From NCBI RefSeq assembly GCF_964026565.1, contig NZ_OZ032162.1:1054001-1118000 (forward strand): DNA of 64,000 nucleotides. Direction: 5' to 3'. Positions 17,326 to 26,211 of this stretch are shown here, piece by piece. Below the pieces are notes generated by a model. The model saw nothing but the letters and a program-made list of their open reading frames with translations. It was not told the origin of the DNA and did not search any database. Both the position numbers and the translations under genes were made by a program. Source of the stretch: Rickettsia endosymbiont of Ceutorhynchus obstrictus. GTDB taxonomy: Bacteria; Pseudomonadota; Alphaproteobacteria; Rickettsiales; Rickettsiaceae. Numbering within the stretch: the first letter of the stretch is position 1; each line of letters starts with the position of its first letter.

Positions 17326-17880
17326 GCGTTGTTGCATGGCTCGAATTTTCGATGTTATTCCCGTAAAAACGGGAATCCAAGCCTTACTTATGTCATGCTG
17401 AACTTGTTTCAGCATCTAATTACCCAAATATCCTGAAATAAATTCAGGATGACTTAAAAGTATTTTTTCTAGATTCCCGTTTTCAAGCGTTGTTGCATGG
17501 CTCGAATTTTTGCAAAGTGTTTCGGTGTCATGCCGTGGCTTGACCACGGCATCCAGTCTTTTTATTAAGGTTTTTCTGGATACCGTGGTCAAGCCCACTA
17601 CTGTACGAACGTTGAAAAAAGGCTGTGTCATGCCGTGACTTGATCACGGCATCCAGGAAAATAAAGCCATATTAGACTTATTTTAGAATCTTTTTATGAT
17701 ATTATAAGCTGGATTCCGTGGTCGTAGCCACGGAATGACAGAATTTTTACCTCTTTATTTAAATGTTCGTACAGTAGTGGGTCAAGCCACGGTATGACAC
17801 CGTACTTATAATAACCATAATACGGTAAATTATTAGCCATGCAACAGCGCCCCGCCTGCACGGGAATGACATAGAACGTG
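17326..17880. repeat. Nested repeats (families A, C, B) upstream of the symporter gene
   Basis: A family A copy fills 17326-17504 and is nearly identical to 52475-52654. It is followed by a C palindrome (CCGTGGCTTGACCACGG), a second C palindrome interrupted by a B element (17596-17779), and a remnant A end CCATGCAACAGCGCC near 17850. Confidence 0.85.
17596..17779. mobile_element. Family B MITE-like element, 184 bp, with 9-bp target duplication
   Basis: Perfect 15-bp terminal inverted repeats CACTACTGTACGAAC / GTTCGTACAGTAGTG. They are flanked by the direct repeat GGTCAAGCC at 17587-17595 and 17780-17788. The element sits at the centre of a family C palindrome. Inside it carries two further palindromes (CCGTGACTTGATCACGG and CCGTGGTCGTAGCCACGG). 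It has no coding capacity. Orientation is opposite to the copies at 32808 and 63549. Confidence 0.88.
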
Positions 17881-17987
17881 CTTTAACCTATCCACTTACA
17901 GTAATATTAATTTAATTTTTAAGCATAAATATTAATAATTTATATAAAAAAAACAATCATTAATTGTAAGTATTACATAAAACTTAT

Positions 17988-19520
17988 TTATCCTGAAACA
18001 TAATTATTATTAAAATCCATTTTTCTGTAGTTTAATGCTTCGGCAATATGTAACTTATTCACTTTATCTGAATTCTCAAGATCGGCAATAGTTCTTGCTA
18101 CTCGGAGGATTTTGTTATAACCGCGCATAGATAATCGGAATTTTACTGCCGCCTCATTTAACAATTCTTTCCCGTCATCTATCGGCATTGCATAATCTAT
18201 TAGTAACTGCCCGTCTAACCGATTATTTGTTTTGATATTATATCCTTCATATCTTTTTTGCTGTATAAGACGGACTTTTTCCACTCGGACGGCAATATCG
18301 CCGGAGTTTTCCTCCTCCGAATGATTATTATAATTTAAAAAATTCATATTATTAGAAACTTCTATATTTAAATCAAACCTATCCATAATAGGACCTGATA
18401 TTTTCATTTGATAATCACTCCCGCATTTAGGAGCTTTTACGCATGTTTTATAAGGATCACTTAAATAACCGCATTTACACGGATTCATGGCAGCTATTAA
18501 CTGAAAATCTGCCGGATATTTTATATGAGAATTTGACCGTGAAATTAATATTTCGCCGCTCTCTATCGGTTGCCTTAAAGATTCAATAACATGCTGCGGA
18601 AATTCAGGCAATTCGTCTAAAAATAATATCCCGTTATGAGCTAACGAAATTTCCCCCGGTTTAACTTTTTTCCCTACTCCTCCCCCTACCATCGCAGCTA
18701 TCGAACAAGAATGATGCGGCGCTCTAAACGGTCTAACCCTAGTAAGTTTACCCCCTGAAAGTTTACCGGCAATGCTTGCAACAATACTACATTCTAAAAT
18801 TTCTTCCGAAGACATTTTAGGCAATATTCCCGGCATACACTGAGCTAGCCTTGATTTACCGGTACCCGGAGGACCGAACATTAAAAGATTATGTCCTCCT
18901 GCCGCTGCAATTTCCAAAGCTCTTTTTACGGTTTTTTGACCTTTTATATCCCTAAAATCGGGATAATTTATTAAGCTATTGTCAGCTTGCGGCTCAGGAG
19001 CCGTTAAAATTTGTGAACCTTTAAAATGATTTACTAATTCAATTAAATTACCGGCTACTAAAAGATTATTATTACCGGACCAAGCAACTTCCGAACCGTT
19101 TTGACTTGAGCAGATAAGCCCTTTACCTCGTGCTAAAGCTCCAATTGCCGCCGGCAAAGCTCCATTGACCGGTAAAATAGAACCGTCTAACGATAATTCA
19201 CCCATTATAAGATATTCTTGTATTTCAATATTAGGCAAAATATTCATTGCCGTAAGTATAGAACAAGCAATAGCAAGATCAAAATGACTTCCTTCTTTAA
19301 CTAAATCGGCGGGTGCTAAATTTATTAGAATTTTCTTTGTAGGCAGCGCAAGCCCGATCGAAGAAAGGGCCGCTTTTACTCGTTCTTTTGATTCCGCAAT
19401 AGTTTTATCGGCAAGCCCTACTATAGTAAAAGACGGAATACCCGGCGATATCTGTACTTGCACATCAACATCAGTAATTTCGATTCCGTTAAATGTTAAA
19501 CTAGCAATGTGAACTATCAT
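17988..19520 (-). CDS. comM: ComM / YifB, Mg-chelatase-like AAA+ ATPase
   Basis: A 510-residue ComM protein, a hexameric helicase that extends branch migration during integration of taken-up DNA. An N-terminal Lon-protease-like domain (1-165) is followed by the Mg-chelatase AAA+ domain with Walker A GPPGTGKS (216-223), Walker B ILFLDELPEF, an HHSCS sensor stretch, and the Cys-rich NPCKCGY block. The C-terminal region (about 415-505) carries the RGYNKILRVARTIADLE arginine finger helix. It looks complete. ComM in an obligate intracellular bacterium fits a role in general recombination as well as uptake. Confidence 0.95.
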   Translation of the reverse strand: MIVHIASLTFNGIEITDVDVQVQISPGIPSFTIVGLADKTIAESKERVKAALSSIGLALPTKKILINLAPADLVKEGSHFDLAIACSILTAMNILPNIEIQEYLIMGELSLDGSILPVNGALPAAIGALARGKGLICSSQNGSEVAWSGNNNLLVAGNLIELVNHFKGSQILTAPEPQADNSLINYPDFRDIKGQKTVKRALEIAAAGGHNLLMFGPPGTGKSRLAQCMPGILPKMSSEEILECSIVASIAGKLSGGKLTRVRPFRAPHHSCSIAAMVGGGVGKKVKPGEISLAHNGILFLDELPEFPQHVIESLRQPIESGEILISRSNSHIKYPADFQLIAAMNPCKCGYLSDPYKTCVKAPKCGSDYQMKISGPIMDRFDLNIEVSNNMNFLNYNNHSEEENSGDIAVRVEKVRLIQQKRYEGYNIKTNNRLDGQLLIDYAMPIDDGKELLNEAAVKFRLSMRGYNKILRVARTIADLENSDKVNKLHIAEALNYRKMDFNNNYVSG

Positions 19521-19589
19521 GAAATTTTTTGGTATATTCTAGGTGTGATTGTTATTTGGATATATCGGCATTCCTGCATGTATAGATTT

Positions 19590-20065
19590 TTATGTCATTC
19601 CCACGGAAGCGTATGGGTGTCAACTTAAGGAGCAAAAACGTAAGTCCGTCATTGCGAGGAGGCATTGCCAGCGTGGATACCCAAACGTCATTGCAAGCGA
19701 CTAAAGGCTTTGTTGCATGGCTAATAATTTACCGTATTATGGTTATTATAAGTACGGTGTCATACCGAGGCCCCTCCCACGGTATCCGGAAAAACCTTAA
19801 TAAAAAGACTGGATGCCGTGGTCAAGCCGGTGTTGTTGCATGGACGGTTAAAAACGCTCTCGGTATCATTCCCGCGAAAGCGGGAATCTAGGCTTTTCTT
19901 TGTCATGCTGAACTTGTTTCAGTATCTATTGTAAAAGATCCTGAAATAAATTCAGGATGACAAGGACTAGATTGTCACGTCAGGACTACGTCCCTCCTCG
20001 CAATGACGATTCCGGTAGCCATGCAACAAAGCCACGCGTAGGCGGGAATGATATAGAATACGCTT
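19590..20065. repeat. Nested repeats (families A, C, D) between comM and hslU
   Basis: From left: CGTCATTGCGAGGAGGC (D), an A end GTTGCATGGC, a decayed C palindrome (CCGAGGCCCCTCCCACGG), and an A element from TGTTGCATGG (near 19836) through CCCGCGAAAGCGGG and both inner palindromes. A D arm CCTCCTCGCAATGACG follows, then CCATGCAACAAAGCC near 20030. It probably contains no gene. The hslU transcript may end here. Confidence 0.8.
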
Positions 20066-20118
20066 TAACCTATCCACGGAACAAAAAATACCGCTCTACC
20101 CTCAATTGAAAAATTATA

Positions 20119-21474
20119 CTATAATATAAATTTTGCTAAGTCAAGGTTAGTTATTATTTTTGATAATTGTTTTTCCACAAATTCTTTATCTAGAGTGACT
20201 TTTTGCCCTTTCATTTCGCTAGCATTAAAACTTATATCTTCTAATAAATTTTCAAGGATCGTGTGTAGTCTTCTGGCACCAATATCTTCTACTTCTAAGT
20301 TAACAGTCGTAGCGTAACTAGCAATTTTTTCAATAGCTTCTTCAGTAAATTCTATCGCTACTCCTTCCGTTGCAAGTAAAGCCGAATATTGTTTGATTAA
20401 ACTCGCTTCCGGTTCCAGTAATATTTTCACCATATCATTTTTAGTTAACGGATTTAATTCCACTCTAATCGGTAATCTACCTTGCAGTTCCGGCAATAAA
20501 TCGGCAGGTTTTGTTAAATGAAAAGCTCCTGAGGCAATAAATAATATATGATTGGTTTTAACCGGTCCGTATTTAGTATTAACGCTGGTTCCTTCGATTA
20601 AAGGCAGTAAATCTCTTTGAACTCCTTCGCGGCTTATTTCTGAACTCTTTGCACCTGACGCAGAATTAGAAGCTATTTTATCGATTTCATCAATAAACAC
20701 TATCCCGTCATTTTCAACTAAATTTATAGCTTGCCCTATAATTTTTTCTTGATCTATTAATTTTTCCGACTCTTCCGAAAGGATGATATTCATTGCCTCC
20801 TTAACAAGCATTTTTTTCAGTTTAGTTTTATTACCTCCCAAAGCTCTACCGAGCATATCCCCTAAATTAAGAACACCCATAGAGCTACCAGGCATGCCGG
20901 GAATTTCAAAATTACCGCTACCTAAAGGCAAAGCAGTATCGGCAATATTTATCTCAATTTCGGTCTCATCAAGTGCGCCGCTTAAAATTTTATCACGAAA
21001 TTTTTCTCTGGTCTCGGTACTAGAAGACTTACCGACTAAGCTATCTAATATCCTTTCTATTACTTTTTCTCTAGCATTGATATTTACTTCAATTTTAGCT
21101 TGAGATTTCTGAGTATTAACCGCTATTTCTACAAGATCGCGTATTATTGATTCAACATCACGCCCGACATATCCTACTTCCGTGAATTTAGTCGCTTCTA
21201 TTTTAAAAAACGGTGAACCGCTAAGACCCGCAAGCCTTCTGGCGATTTCAGTTTTACCGACACCCGTGGGTCCAATCATTAAAATATTTTTAGGAACAAT
21301 TTCATTACGGAGTATACCTTTAATATTTTTACGACGGCAACGATTTCTAAGAGCAATAGCCACCGCTTTTTTAGCCTTGTCTTGCCCGACGATAAATCTA
21401 TTAAGTTCACTAACTATTTGAGAAGGGGTAAGTCCCATAGAATTTATAGAATCTTTTTTTTGAGTAGCAGTCAT
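20119..21474 (-). CDS. hslU: HslU (ClpY), ATPase subunit of the HslUV protease
   Basis: 451 residues. Walker A GPTGVGKT is at 68-75, after [19 protein letters not shown], the typical HslU opening. The inserted I-domain lies at about 110-230, Walker B in [11 protein letters not shown], then sensor parts [28 protein letters not shown]. The C-terminus ends [11 protein letters not shown], the tail that docks into HslV. It unfolds proteins and feeds them to HslV. Its ATG overlaps the hslV stop, giving translational coupling. Confidence 0.97.
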   Translation of the reverse strand: MTATQKKDSINSMGLTPSQIVSELNRFIVGQDKAKKAVAIALRNRCRRKNIKGILRNEIVPKNILMIGPTGVGKTEIARRLAGLSGSPFFKIEATKFTEVGYVGRDVESIIRDLVEIAVNTQKSQAKIEVNINAREKVIERILDSLVGKSSSTETREKFRDKILSGALDETEIEINIADTALPLGSGNFEIPGMPGSSMGVLNLGDMLGRALGGNKTKLKKMLVKEAMNIILSEESEKLIDQEKIIGQAINLVENDGIVFIDEIDKIASNSASGAKSSEISREGVQRDLLPLIEGTSVNTKYGPVKTNHILFIASGAFHLTKPADLLPELQGRLPIRVELNPLTKNDMVKILLEPEASLIKQYSALLATEGVAIEFTEEAIEKIASYATTVNLEVEDIGARRLHTILENLLEDISFNASEMKGQKVTLDKEFVEKQLSKIITNLDLAKFIL

Positions 21475-22019
21475 ACAACTTTTTCCAGAATAATATTATG
21501 GTTAGAAAAAACACAGAGATCAGCAGCTATATTCATTGATTTTAATGCAATATCCTCTGCCGTTAAATTATTATCGCAAGACATTAAGCCTCTGGCGGCT
21601 GCTAACGCAAATAACCCGCCGGAGCCTATTGCCGCTACATTATTTTCAGGTTCAATTACGTCACCGTTACCGGTTAGAATTAAGATATGATCACTATCGG
21701 CAACTATCATCATTGCCTCCAAACGTCGTAAATATTTATCGCTACGCCAGTCTTTGGCAAGTTCCACGGAACTCCTAAGCAAATTATGAGAATATTTCTC
21801 TAATTTCGCTTCTAACTTTTCAAACAAAGCAAGCCCGTCGGCAGTAGAGCCGGCAAAACCGGCGATGATTTTATTATTGGCGATAGTTCTAAGTTTTCTG
21901 GCTCCGGCTTTTAATATTGTGTTGCCGTGCGACACTTGTCCGTCGGCAGCTATAATTACTTCTGCATTTCTTTTTAAACAAAGTATCGTCGTACCGTGCA
22001 GAGCTAGATTATTTGACAT
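21471..22019 (-). CDS. hslV: HslV (ClpQ), threonine peptidase subunit
   Basis: A 182-residue proteasome-beta-like peptidase. The sequence opens MSNNLALHG followed by TTIL, so removal of the nine-residue propeptide exposes Thr10 as nucleophile. The conserved Lys and the [14 protein letters not shown] and GFAGSTADG stretches are present. It forms the double hexamer capped by HslU. It is first in a two-gene operon, and its short divergent spacing to the DUF2628 gene probably contains the promoter. Confidence 0.97.
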   Translation of the reverse strand: MSNNLALHGTTILCLKRNAEVIIAADGQVSHGNTILKAGARKLRTIANNKIIAGFAGSTADGLALFEKLEAKLEKYSHNLLRSSVELAKDWRSDKYLRRLEAMMIVADSDHILILTGNGDVIEPENNVAAIGSGGLFALAAARGLMSCDNNLTAEDIALKSMNIAADLCVFSNHNIILEKVV

Positions 22020-22112
22020 AATAAAAATTTTAAATGTTGATATTAAAAGGTTAATTAGGTAGTATATACCTGTTTTAGTTAATCATTTTTTCCTAAATTT
22101 CAAGGCTTGTTA

Positions 22113-22463
22113 ATGAATATATACGCAATATATATTAACCATGAACAAAAAAGTAATAATTTTATTATTGTCAGAGAAGGATTTTCATGGATGGCCTTGC
22201 TTTTAAATGTTTTTTGGGCAGTTTATCATAAAATGTGGCTAGCTTTATTTTTAGTTATAATAATTAATATAATTATAACGACAATTAATATTCAAGGACT
22301 AGCATTTATTAGTAAATTAACTATAATGCTGATATTCGGTTTTTTTGCTTCCGATATAAGGGAATATGATTTACAACGAAAAAATTATCGATTGAGAGAT
22401 GTGGTATTTGCCCGATCTGAAATAGATGCTGAATTAAAATTTCTAGAGCGCTCGGCTAATTGA
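22113..22463 (+). CDS. DUF2628 family small membrane protein
   Basis: 116 residues. An N-terminal FIIVREGFSWMALLLNVFWAVYHKMWL stretch is characteristic of DUF2628 proteins, followed by two to three membrane segments (about 27-95) and a cytosolic tail with RKNYRLRDVVFARSEIDAELKFL. The function is unknown. The start is the ATG at 22113; a TTG at 22107 would only add two residues. It is divergent from hslV and not obviously linked to it. Confidence 0.85.
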   Translation: MNIYAIYINHEQKSNNFIIVREGFSWMALLLNVFWAVYHKMWLALFLVIIINIIITTINIQGLAFISKLTIMLIFGFFASDIREYDLQRKNYRLRDVVFARSEIDAELKFLERSAN

Positions 22464-22477
22464 GTATTTTTAGAAAC

Positions 22478-22703
22478 GTCATTACGAAAATGCATTGTTA
22501 CGTGGGATAACAACGGTCTCGATGTCATTCCCGCGTAGGCGGGAATCCAGAAAAATTATAGTCAGCCTGAATTTATTTCAGGATATCTTTGTAATAGATG
22601 CGGCAAACTTGTTCAGCATGACAAAGAAAAGTCTGGATTCCCGTTTTCACGGGAATGACATCAAAAATTCTAGCCACGCAACAATGCCTCCTCGCAATGA
22701 CGG
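22478..22703. repeat. Family A element inside a family D palindrome
   Basis: A D arm CGTCATTACGAAAATGC is followed by the A element at 22492-22687, ending CCACGCAACAATGC, and then the D arm CTCCTCGCAATGACGG. The internal CCCGCGTAGGCGGG arms and both inner palindromes are intact. Confidence 0.85.
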
Positions 22704-22737
22704 TATTTTCTGTAACAATTAAGTAAAAAAATATAAT

Positions 22738-23091
22738 ATGTACGATGAAAAAAATATTTTTGCTAAAATTATCAATAAGGATATTCCGGCAAAAATAATT
22801 TATGAAGACGAAAAACTGTTAGCATTTAAAGATATAAATCCGGTAGCACCGGTACATTTAATCGTTATTCCTAAACAAGAATATATTGATTACGATGATT
22901 TTATTGCTAAGGCTTCTTCTGAAGAAATAAAATATTTTTTTGCTAAAATTTCTGATATTGCAAAAGAAGCCGGCTTGAATGAATCGGGTTACCGGCTAGT
23001 AACTAATAAAGGGGAAAATGTGGGTCAGAGCATTTTTCACTTTCATTTTCACATTATAGGCGGAAAAAAAATTTCCGGTCTAATCGGTTAG
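22738..23091 (+). CDS. HIT-family nucleotide hydrolase (HinT-like)
   Basis: A 117-residue histidine-triad protein. The catalytic HFHFHIIGG motif near residues 100-108 is present, together with the N-terminal IFAKIINKDIPAKIIYEDEKLLAFKDINPVAPVHLIVIPK, typical of HinT. HinT proteins hydrolyse adenosine phosphoramidates and aminoacyl-adenylates. It ends 6 bp before asd on the same strand, and the pair is probably cotranscribed. Confidence 0.95.
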   Translation: MYDEKNIFAKIINKDIPAKIIYEDEKLLAFKDINPVAPVHLIVIPKQEYIDYDDFIAKASSEEIKYFFAKISDIAKEAGLNESGYRLVTNKGENVGQSIFHFHFHIIGGKKISGLIG

Positions 23092-23097
23092 AAGAAT

Positions 23098-24117
23098 ATG
23101 AACACAAAATATAACGTTGCCATAATAGGGGCTACCGGCAATGTTGGAAGAGAAACCCTTAGTATCTTAGCTGAGCGTTCTTTTCCTATTAATAAACTTT
23201 ACGTTGTAGCGTCAAATAATTCTATGAACACCGAAATTAGTTTCGGCGACGATATAGTAAAAACAATTAGTTTAAATAATTTAGATTTCGGTGATGTTGA
23301 TATTGCTTTTTTCTGTGCCGGCTCAGATATTTCAAAAGAATATATTCCTAAAGCTGTTGCTCAAAATTGTATAGTGATCGATAAATCTTCCTTTTTTAGA
23401 CTTGACGCAGAAGTGCCTTTAATTGTTCCTGAAGCTAATTTATCAAAGTTAAAGGATTATTCGGTTAAAAATATTGTTGCTAACCCGAATTGTTGTACTA
23501 TACCGCTGGCAGTAGTGCTAAAACCTTTAGATAACGAAGCAAAAATTAAAAGGATTATTATCTCTACCTATCAATCAGTGTCCGGTGCAGGTAAAGCCGG
23601 TATGGACGAGCTTTATAATCAAACTAAATCCAAATATACTTTCGGGGGAGTTGATGCAAAAACATTCCCCAAGCAAATAGCCTTTAACTTATTTCCTTAT
23701 ATAGGTCATTTTAATGAAGACGGCTATACAAGTGAAGAATCTAAAATTGCTCTTGAATTAAAAAAGATTATAGGAAATCATATAAGTACTAGCGTTACTT
23801 GTGTTCGAGTACCGGTATTTGTTGCTCATTCTATGGCAGTTAATATTGAATTTAATAGTAAAATGGATGCATTTGAAGCAGAAGAAATATTAAAAGAAGC
23901 CGACGGAATCATTACAATCTCTACGCTTAATGAAACACCGTATATTTCTCCTATTGAAGTAGTAGGCGAGGATTTAGTATATGTCAGCAGAATTAGAAAC
24001 GACAATACGCAAGCAAACACTATAAATTTATGGGTCACATGCGATAATTTACGTAAAGGGGCTGCACTAAACGGCGTACAAATTGCTGAAGAATTAATTA
24101 AGAATTATTTACAATAA
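23098..24117 (+). CDS. asd: Aspartate-semialdehyde dehydrogenase
   Basis: 339 residues. NADP-binding GATGNVG is at 11-17; the catalytic Cys132 is in NPNCCTIPL, and the substrate-site [13 protein letters not shown] follows. Asd makes aspartate semialdehyde from aspartyl phosphate, needed here chiefly for diaminopimelate in peptidoglycan. Length and motifs are full. It follows the HIT gene closely. The hairpin at 24186-24222 lies after it and may end the transcript. Confidence 0.96.
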   Translation: MNTKYNVAIIGATGNVGRETLSILAERSFPINKLYVVASNNSMNTEISFGDDIVKTISLNNLDFGDVDIAFFCAGSDISKEYIPKAVAQNCIVIDKSSFFRLDAEVPLIVPEANLSKLKDYSVKNIVANPNCCTIPLAVVLKPLDNEAKIKRIIISTYQSVSGAGKAGMDELYNQTKSKYTFGGVDAKTFPKQIAFNLFPYIGHFNEDGYTSEESKIALELKKIIGNHISTSVTCVRVPVFVAHSMAVNIEFNSKMDAFEAEEILKEADGIITISTLNETPYISPIEVVGEDLVYVSRIRNDNTQANTINLWVTCDNLRKGAALNGVQIAEELIKNYLQ

Positions 24118-24173
24118 ACAATTTTTTTGCTTTATCTTGTTAACTTTGTCTTTATAATGCTATGCTTACTATA

Positions 24174-24226
24174 ATAACCCCCAACCATGTATAAGTTTTA
24201 GCTTAAAAACTTATACATAGTTCGCA
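24174..24226. repeat. Empty target site of the group II intron and terminator-like hairpin after asd
   Basis: AACCCCCAACC leads into a hairpin with ATGTATAAGTTTTAG and the matching AACTTATACAT arm, then AGTTCGC. It corresponds base for base, with about three changes and one C indel, to the joined exons around the intron at 11688-12301. There the intron sits between CCCCAA and CTATGG. The hairpin probably also ends asd transcription. Confidence 0.8.
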
Positions 24227-24318
24227 TTATAATATAGTTAATTGTTATTATAAATTTATTAATTCTAACTTAATTTTAAAAGATTTATAAAAAAGCTACC
24301 TAAACTTGAGATAAATAC

Positions 24319-26070
24319 ATGCATAAAAATAATGTTATAACTAACAAAAACCCTTTAATACAGGCACTAGACCAATGTAAAACGGCTTTTTGGATAGTTT
24401 TTTGGTTTGCTTTCGTAATTAATGTTTTAATGTTAATTACGCCGCTTTATTCTTTACAAGTTTTAGATAGAGTTCTTGGCAGCGGCAATTTATCAACTTT
24501 ATTATTTTTATCGATAATAATAGCTTATATTTACTTTGTTTACGGGCTGTTACAAGTTGCAAGATCCTTTACCCTAATTAAAGTAGGAGAATGGCTTGAT
24601 AGAACGGTAGCACCGGTAGTTTTTTCTATTTCTATTTCCGCAGCGGCAACCAGGTCTAATATGGGTTCTAGCCAGTTGCTTAGGGACTTCCAAACGGTTA
24701 AAACCTTTTTAACAAGTACCGGCATTAATACCTTATTCGATGCTCCTTGGAGTATTATCTATATTATAGTTATTTTTTTAATTCATCCGTATCTTGGAGC
24801 TATTACGGTTTTAGGAGCAGTTATTATAGTCTCGACTGCTTTTTTTAATGCGGCGGCTACTAATAAAACTCTCGGTGAAGCTACCGAATTTTCAATAAAA
24901 GGTATGACACAGGCAGATATCGCCAATAGAAATGCCGAAGTAGTTGAAGCTATGGGGATGATGAAAAACGTTACCGGCAATTGGCATAAATTCAATTTAG
25001 CAGCCTTAGACAAGCAATCGGTGGCTAGCTACCGTAACGGCGTAATCTCTAACTTTTCAAGATTTATTCGTAACGTTATGCAAATGGCGGTAACTGGTGT
25101 CGGGGCTTACGTTGTCGTCACCAGCGGCGGTAGAGACATGACGCCGGGAAATATGATTATGAGTTCGATAATAGTCGGCAGAGCATTAGCACCTTTCGAT
25201 AACGCTATTGAATTATGGAAGAGTATGAGCGGCGCTCTTAAATCCTATAAAAATATTAACCAACTATTTTCGACATATACGTCAAGAGATGAAGCTATGC
25301 CGATCCCTAACGTCGAGGGGCATCTCACGGTGGATAATATTTATTATGCTACCCCTATTCCAAGCCATTTACCGCAACCGCCCGTACCGAAATATATTTT
25401 AAAAGGAGTAAGCTTTGCCGTCCAGCCCGGAGAAATACTTGCAGTTATTGGACCTTCGGCGGCGGGAAAATCTACTTTAGCTAAGATTATAGTCGGAGTA
25501 TGGAAGGCATTATCCGGTTCAGTGCGACTTGACGAGGCAGAAATTTACCGGTGGAATAGAGAAGATTTCGGTAATCATGTAGGATATTTACCGCAAGGGA
25601 TAGAGCTTTTTAGCGGTAGTATTAAACAAAATATAGCCAGAATGCTTGAGAATCCCGATCCACAAAAAGTTATTGAAGCGGCAAAAATAGCCGGCGCTCA
25701 TGAGATGATTTTAAGATTTTCCGACGGTTATGATTCCGATATCGGTGCCGGCGGCTCAAATCTTTCCGGCGGGCAAAGGCAGCGTCTAGGGCTAGCGAGA
25801 GCCTTTTACGGTAATCCGAAACTTATTATTTTAGACGAGCCGAACGCTAACTTAGACGAAGCCGGCGAAGTAGCTTTAGCAAACGCCTTGAAACAAGCAA
25901 AAGCTAAAGGAATTGCCTGTGTGGTAATTTCTCATAGACCCTCGGTATTATCCGTGGTAGATAAAATTTTAATATTACAAGACGGCGCGGTAGCTGTTTA
26001 CGGTGATCAGGAAGAAATCCAAAACCATTTTAAAACTTTAAAGGGCGGCACAATTCATATTAACAATTAA
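24319..26070 (+). CDS. aprD: Type I secretion ABC transporter, AprD/PrtD type
   Basis: 583 residues. A six-helix membrane domain (about 25-320) is followed by an ATPase domain with Walker A GPSAAGKST (378-386), signature LSGGQRQRLGLARA, Walker B LIILDEPNANLDE and the switch His in VVISHRPSV. There is no peptidase domain, so it is the AprD class and not HlyB. It powers export of C-terminally signalled proteins through a TolC channel. The adaptor gene follows after 140 bp. No substrate or TolC gene is in the window. Confidence 0.93.
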   Translation: MHKNNVITNKNPLIQALDQCKTAFWIVFWFAFVINVLMLITPLYSLQVLDRVLGSGNLSTLLFLSIIIAYIYFVYGLLQVARSFTLIKVGEWLDRTVAPVVFSISISAAATRSNMGSSQLLRDFQTVKTFLTSTGINTLFDAPWSIIYIIVIFLIHPYLGAITVLGAVIIVSTAFFNAAATNKTLGEATEFSIKGMTQADIANRNAEVVEAMGMMKNVTGNWHKFNLAALDKQSVASYRNGVISNFSRFIRNVMQMAVTGVGAYVVVTSGGRDMTPGNMIMSSIIVGRALAPFDNAIELWKSMSGALKSYKNINQLFSTYTSRDEAMPIPNVEGHLTVDNIYYATPIPSHLPQPPVPKYILKGVSFAVQPGEILAVIGPSAAGKSTLAKIIVGVWKALSGSVRLDEAEIYRWNREDFGNHVGYLPQGIELFSGSIKQNIARMLENPDPQKVIEAAKIAGAHEMILRFSDGYDSDIGAGGSNLSGGQRQRLGLARAFYGNPKLIILDEPNANLDEAGEVALANALKQAKAKGIACVVISHRPSVLSVVDKILILQDGAVAVYGDQEEIQNHFKTLKGGTIHINN

Positions 26071-26079
26071 TATACTCCT

Positions 26080-26210
26080 GTGAAATGAAGAGTTGGCATA
26101 CCGAAATTCAACTTGGAAAAGAGCAAGGAGACTGTAAGCCGAGGATCGCAGCGTACACTTGAGTCAAGTGAGAACCGGAGGACTTACAAAAGTTCAACAA
26201 GTATAAATAT
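26080..26210. repeat. Palindromic element between aprD and aprE
   Basis: GC-richer than its surroundings. It contains TGTAAGCCGAGGATCGCAGC, the palindrome CACTTGAGTCAAGTG and GAACCGGAGGACTTACA, making TGTAAG...CTTACA arms. It differs from families A-E. It resembles GC-rich rickettsial palindromic elements, but I cannot assign a class from memory with certainty. It stays open in the aprE frame. Confidence 0.65.
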
Positions 26211-26211
26211 T

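Noticed and set aside
20783..21421. Plus-strand open frames opposite hslU.
   Set aside because: They are the antisense shadow of a highly conserved gene and have no protein signature.
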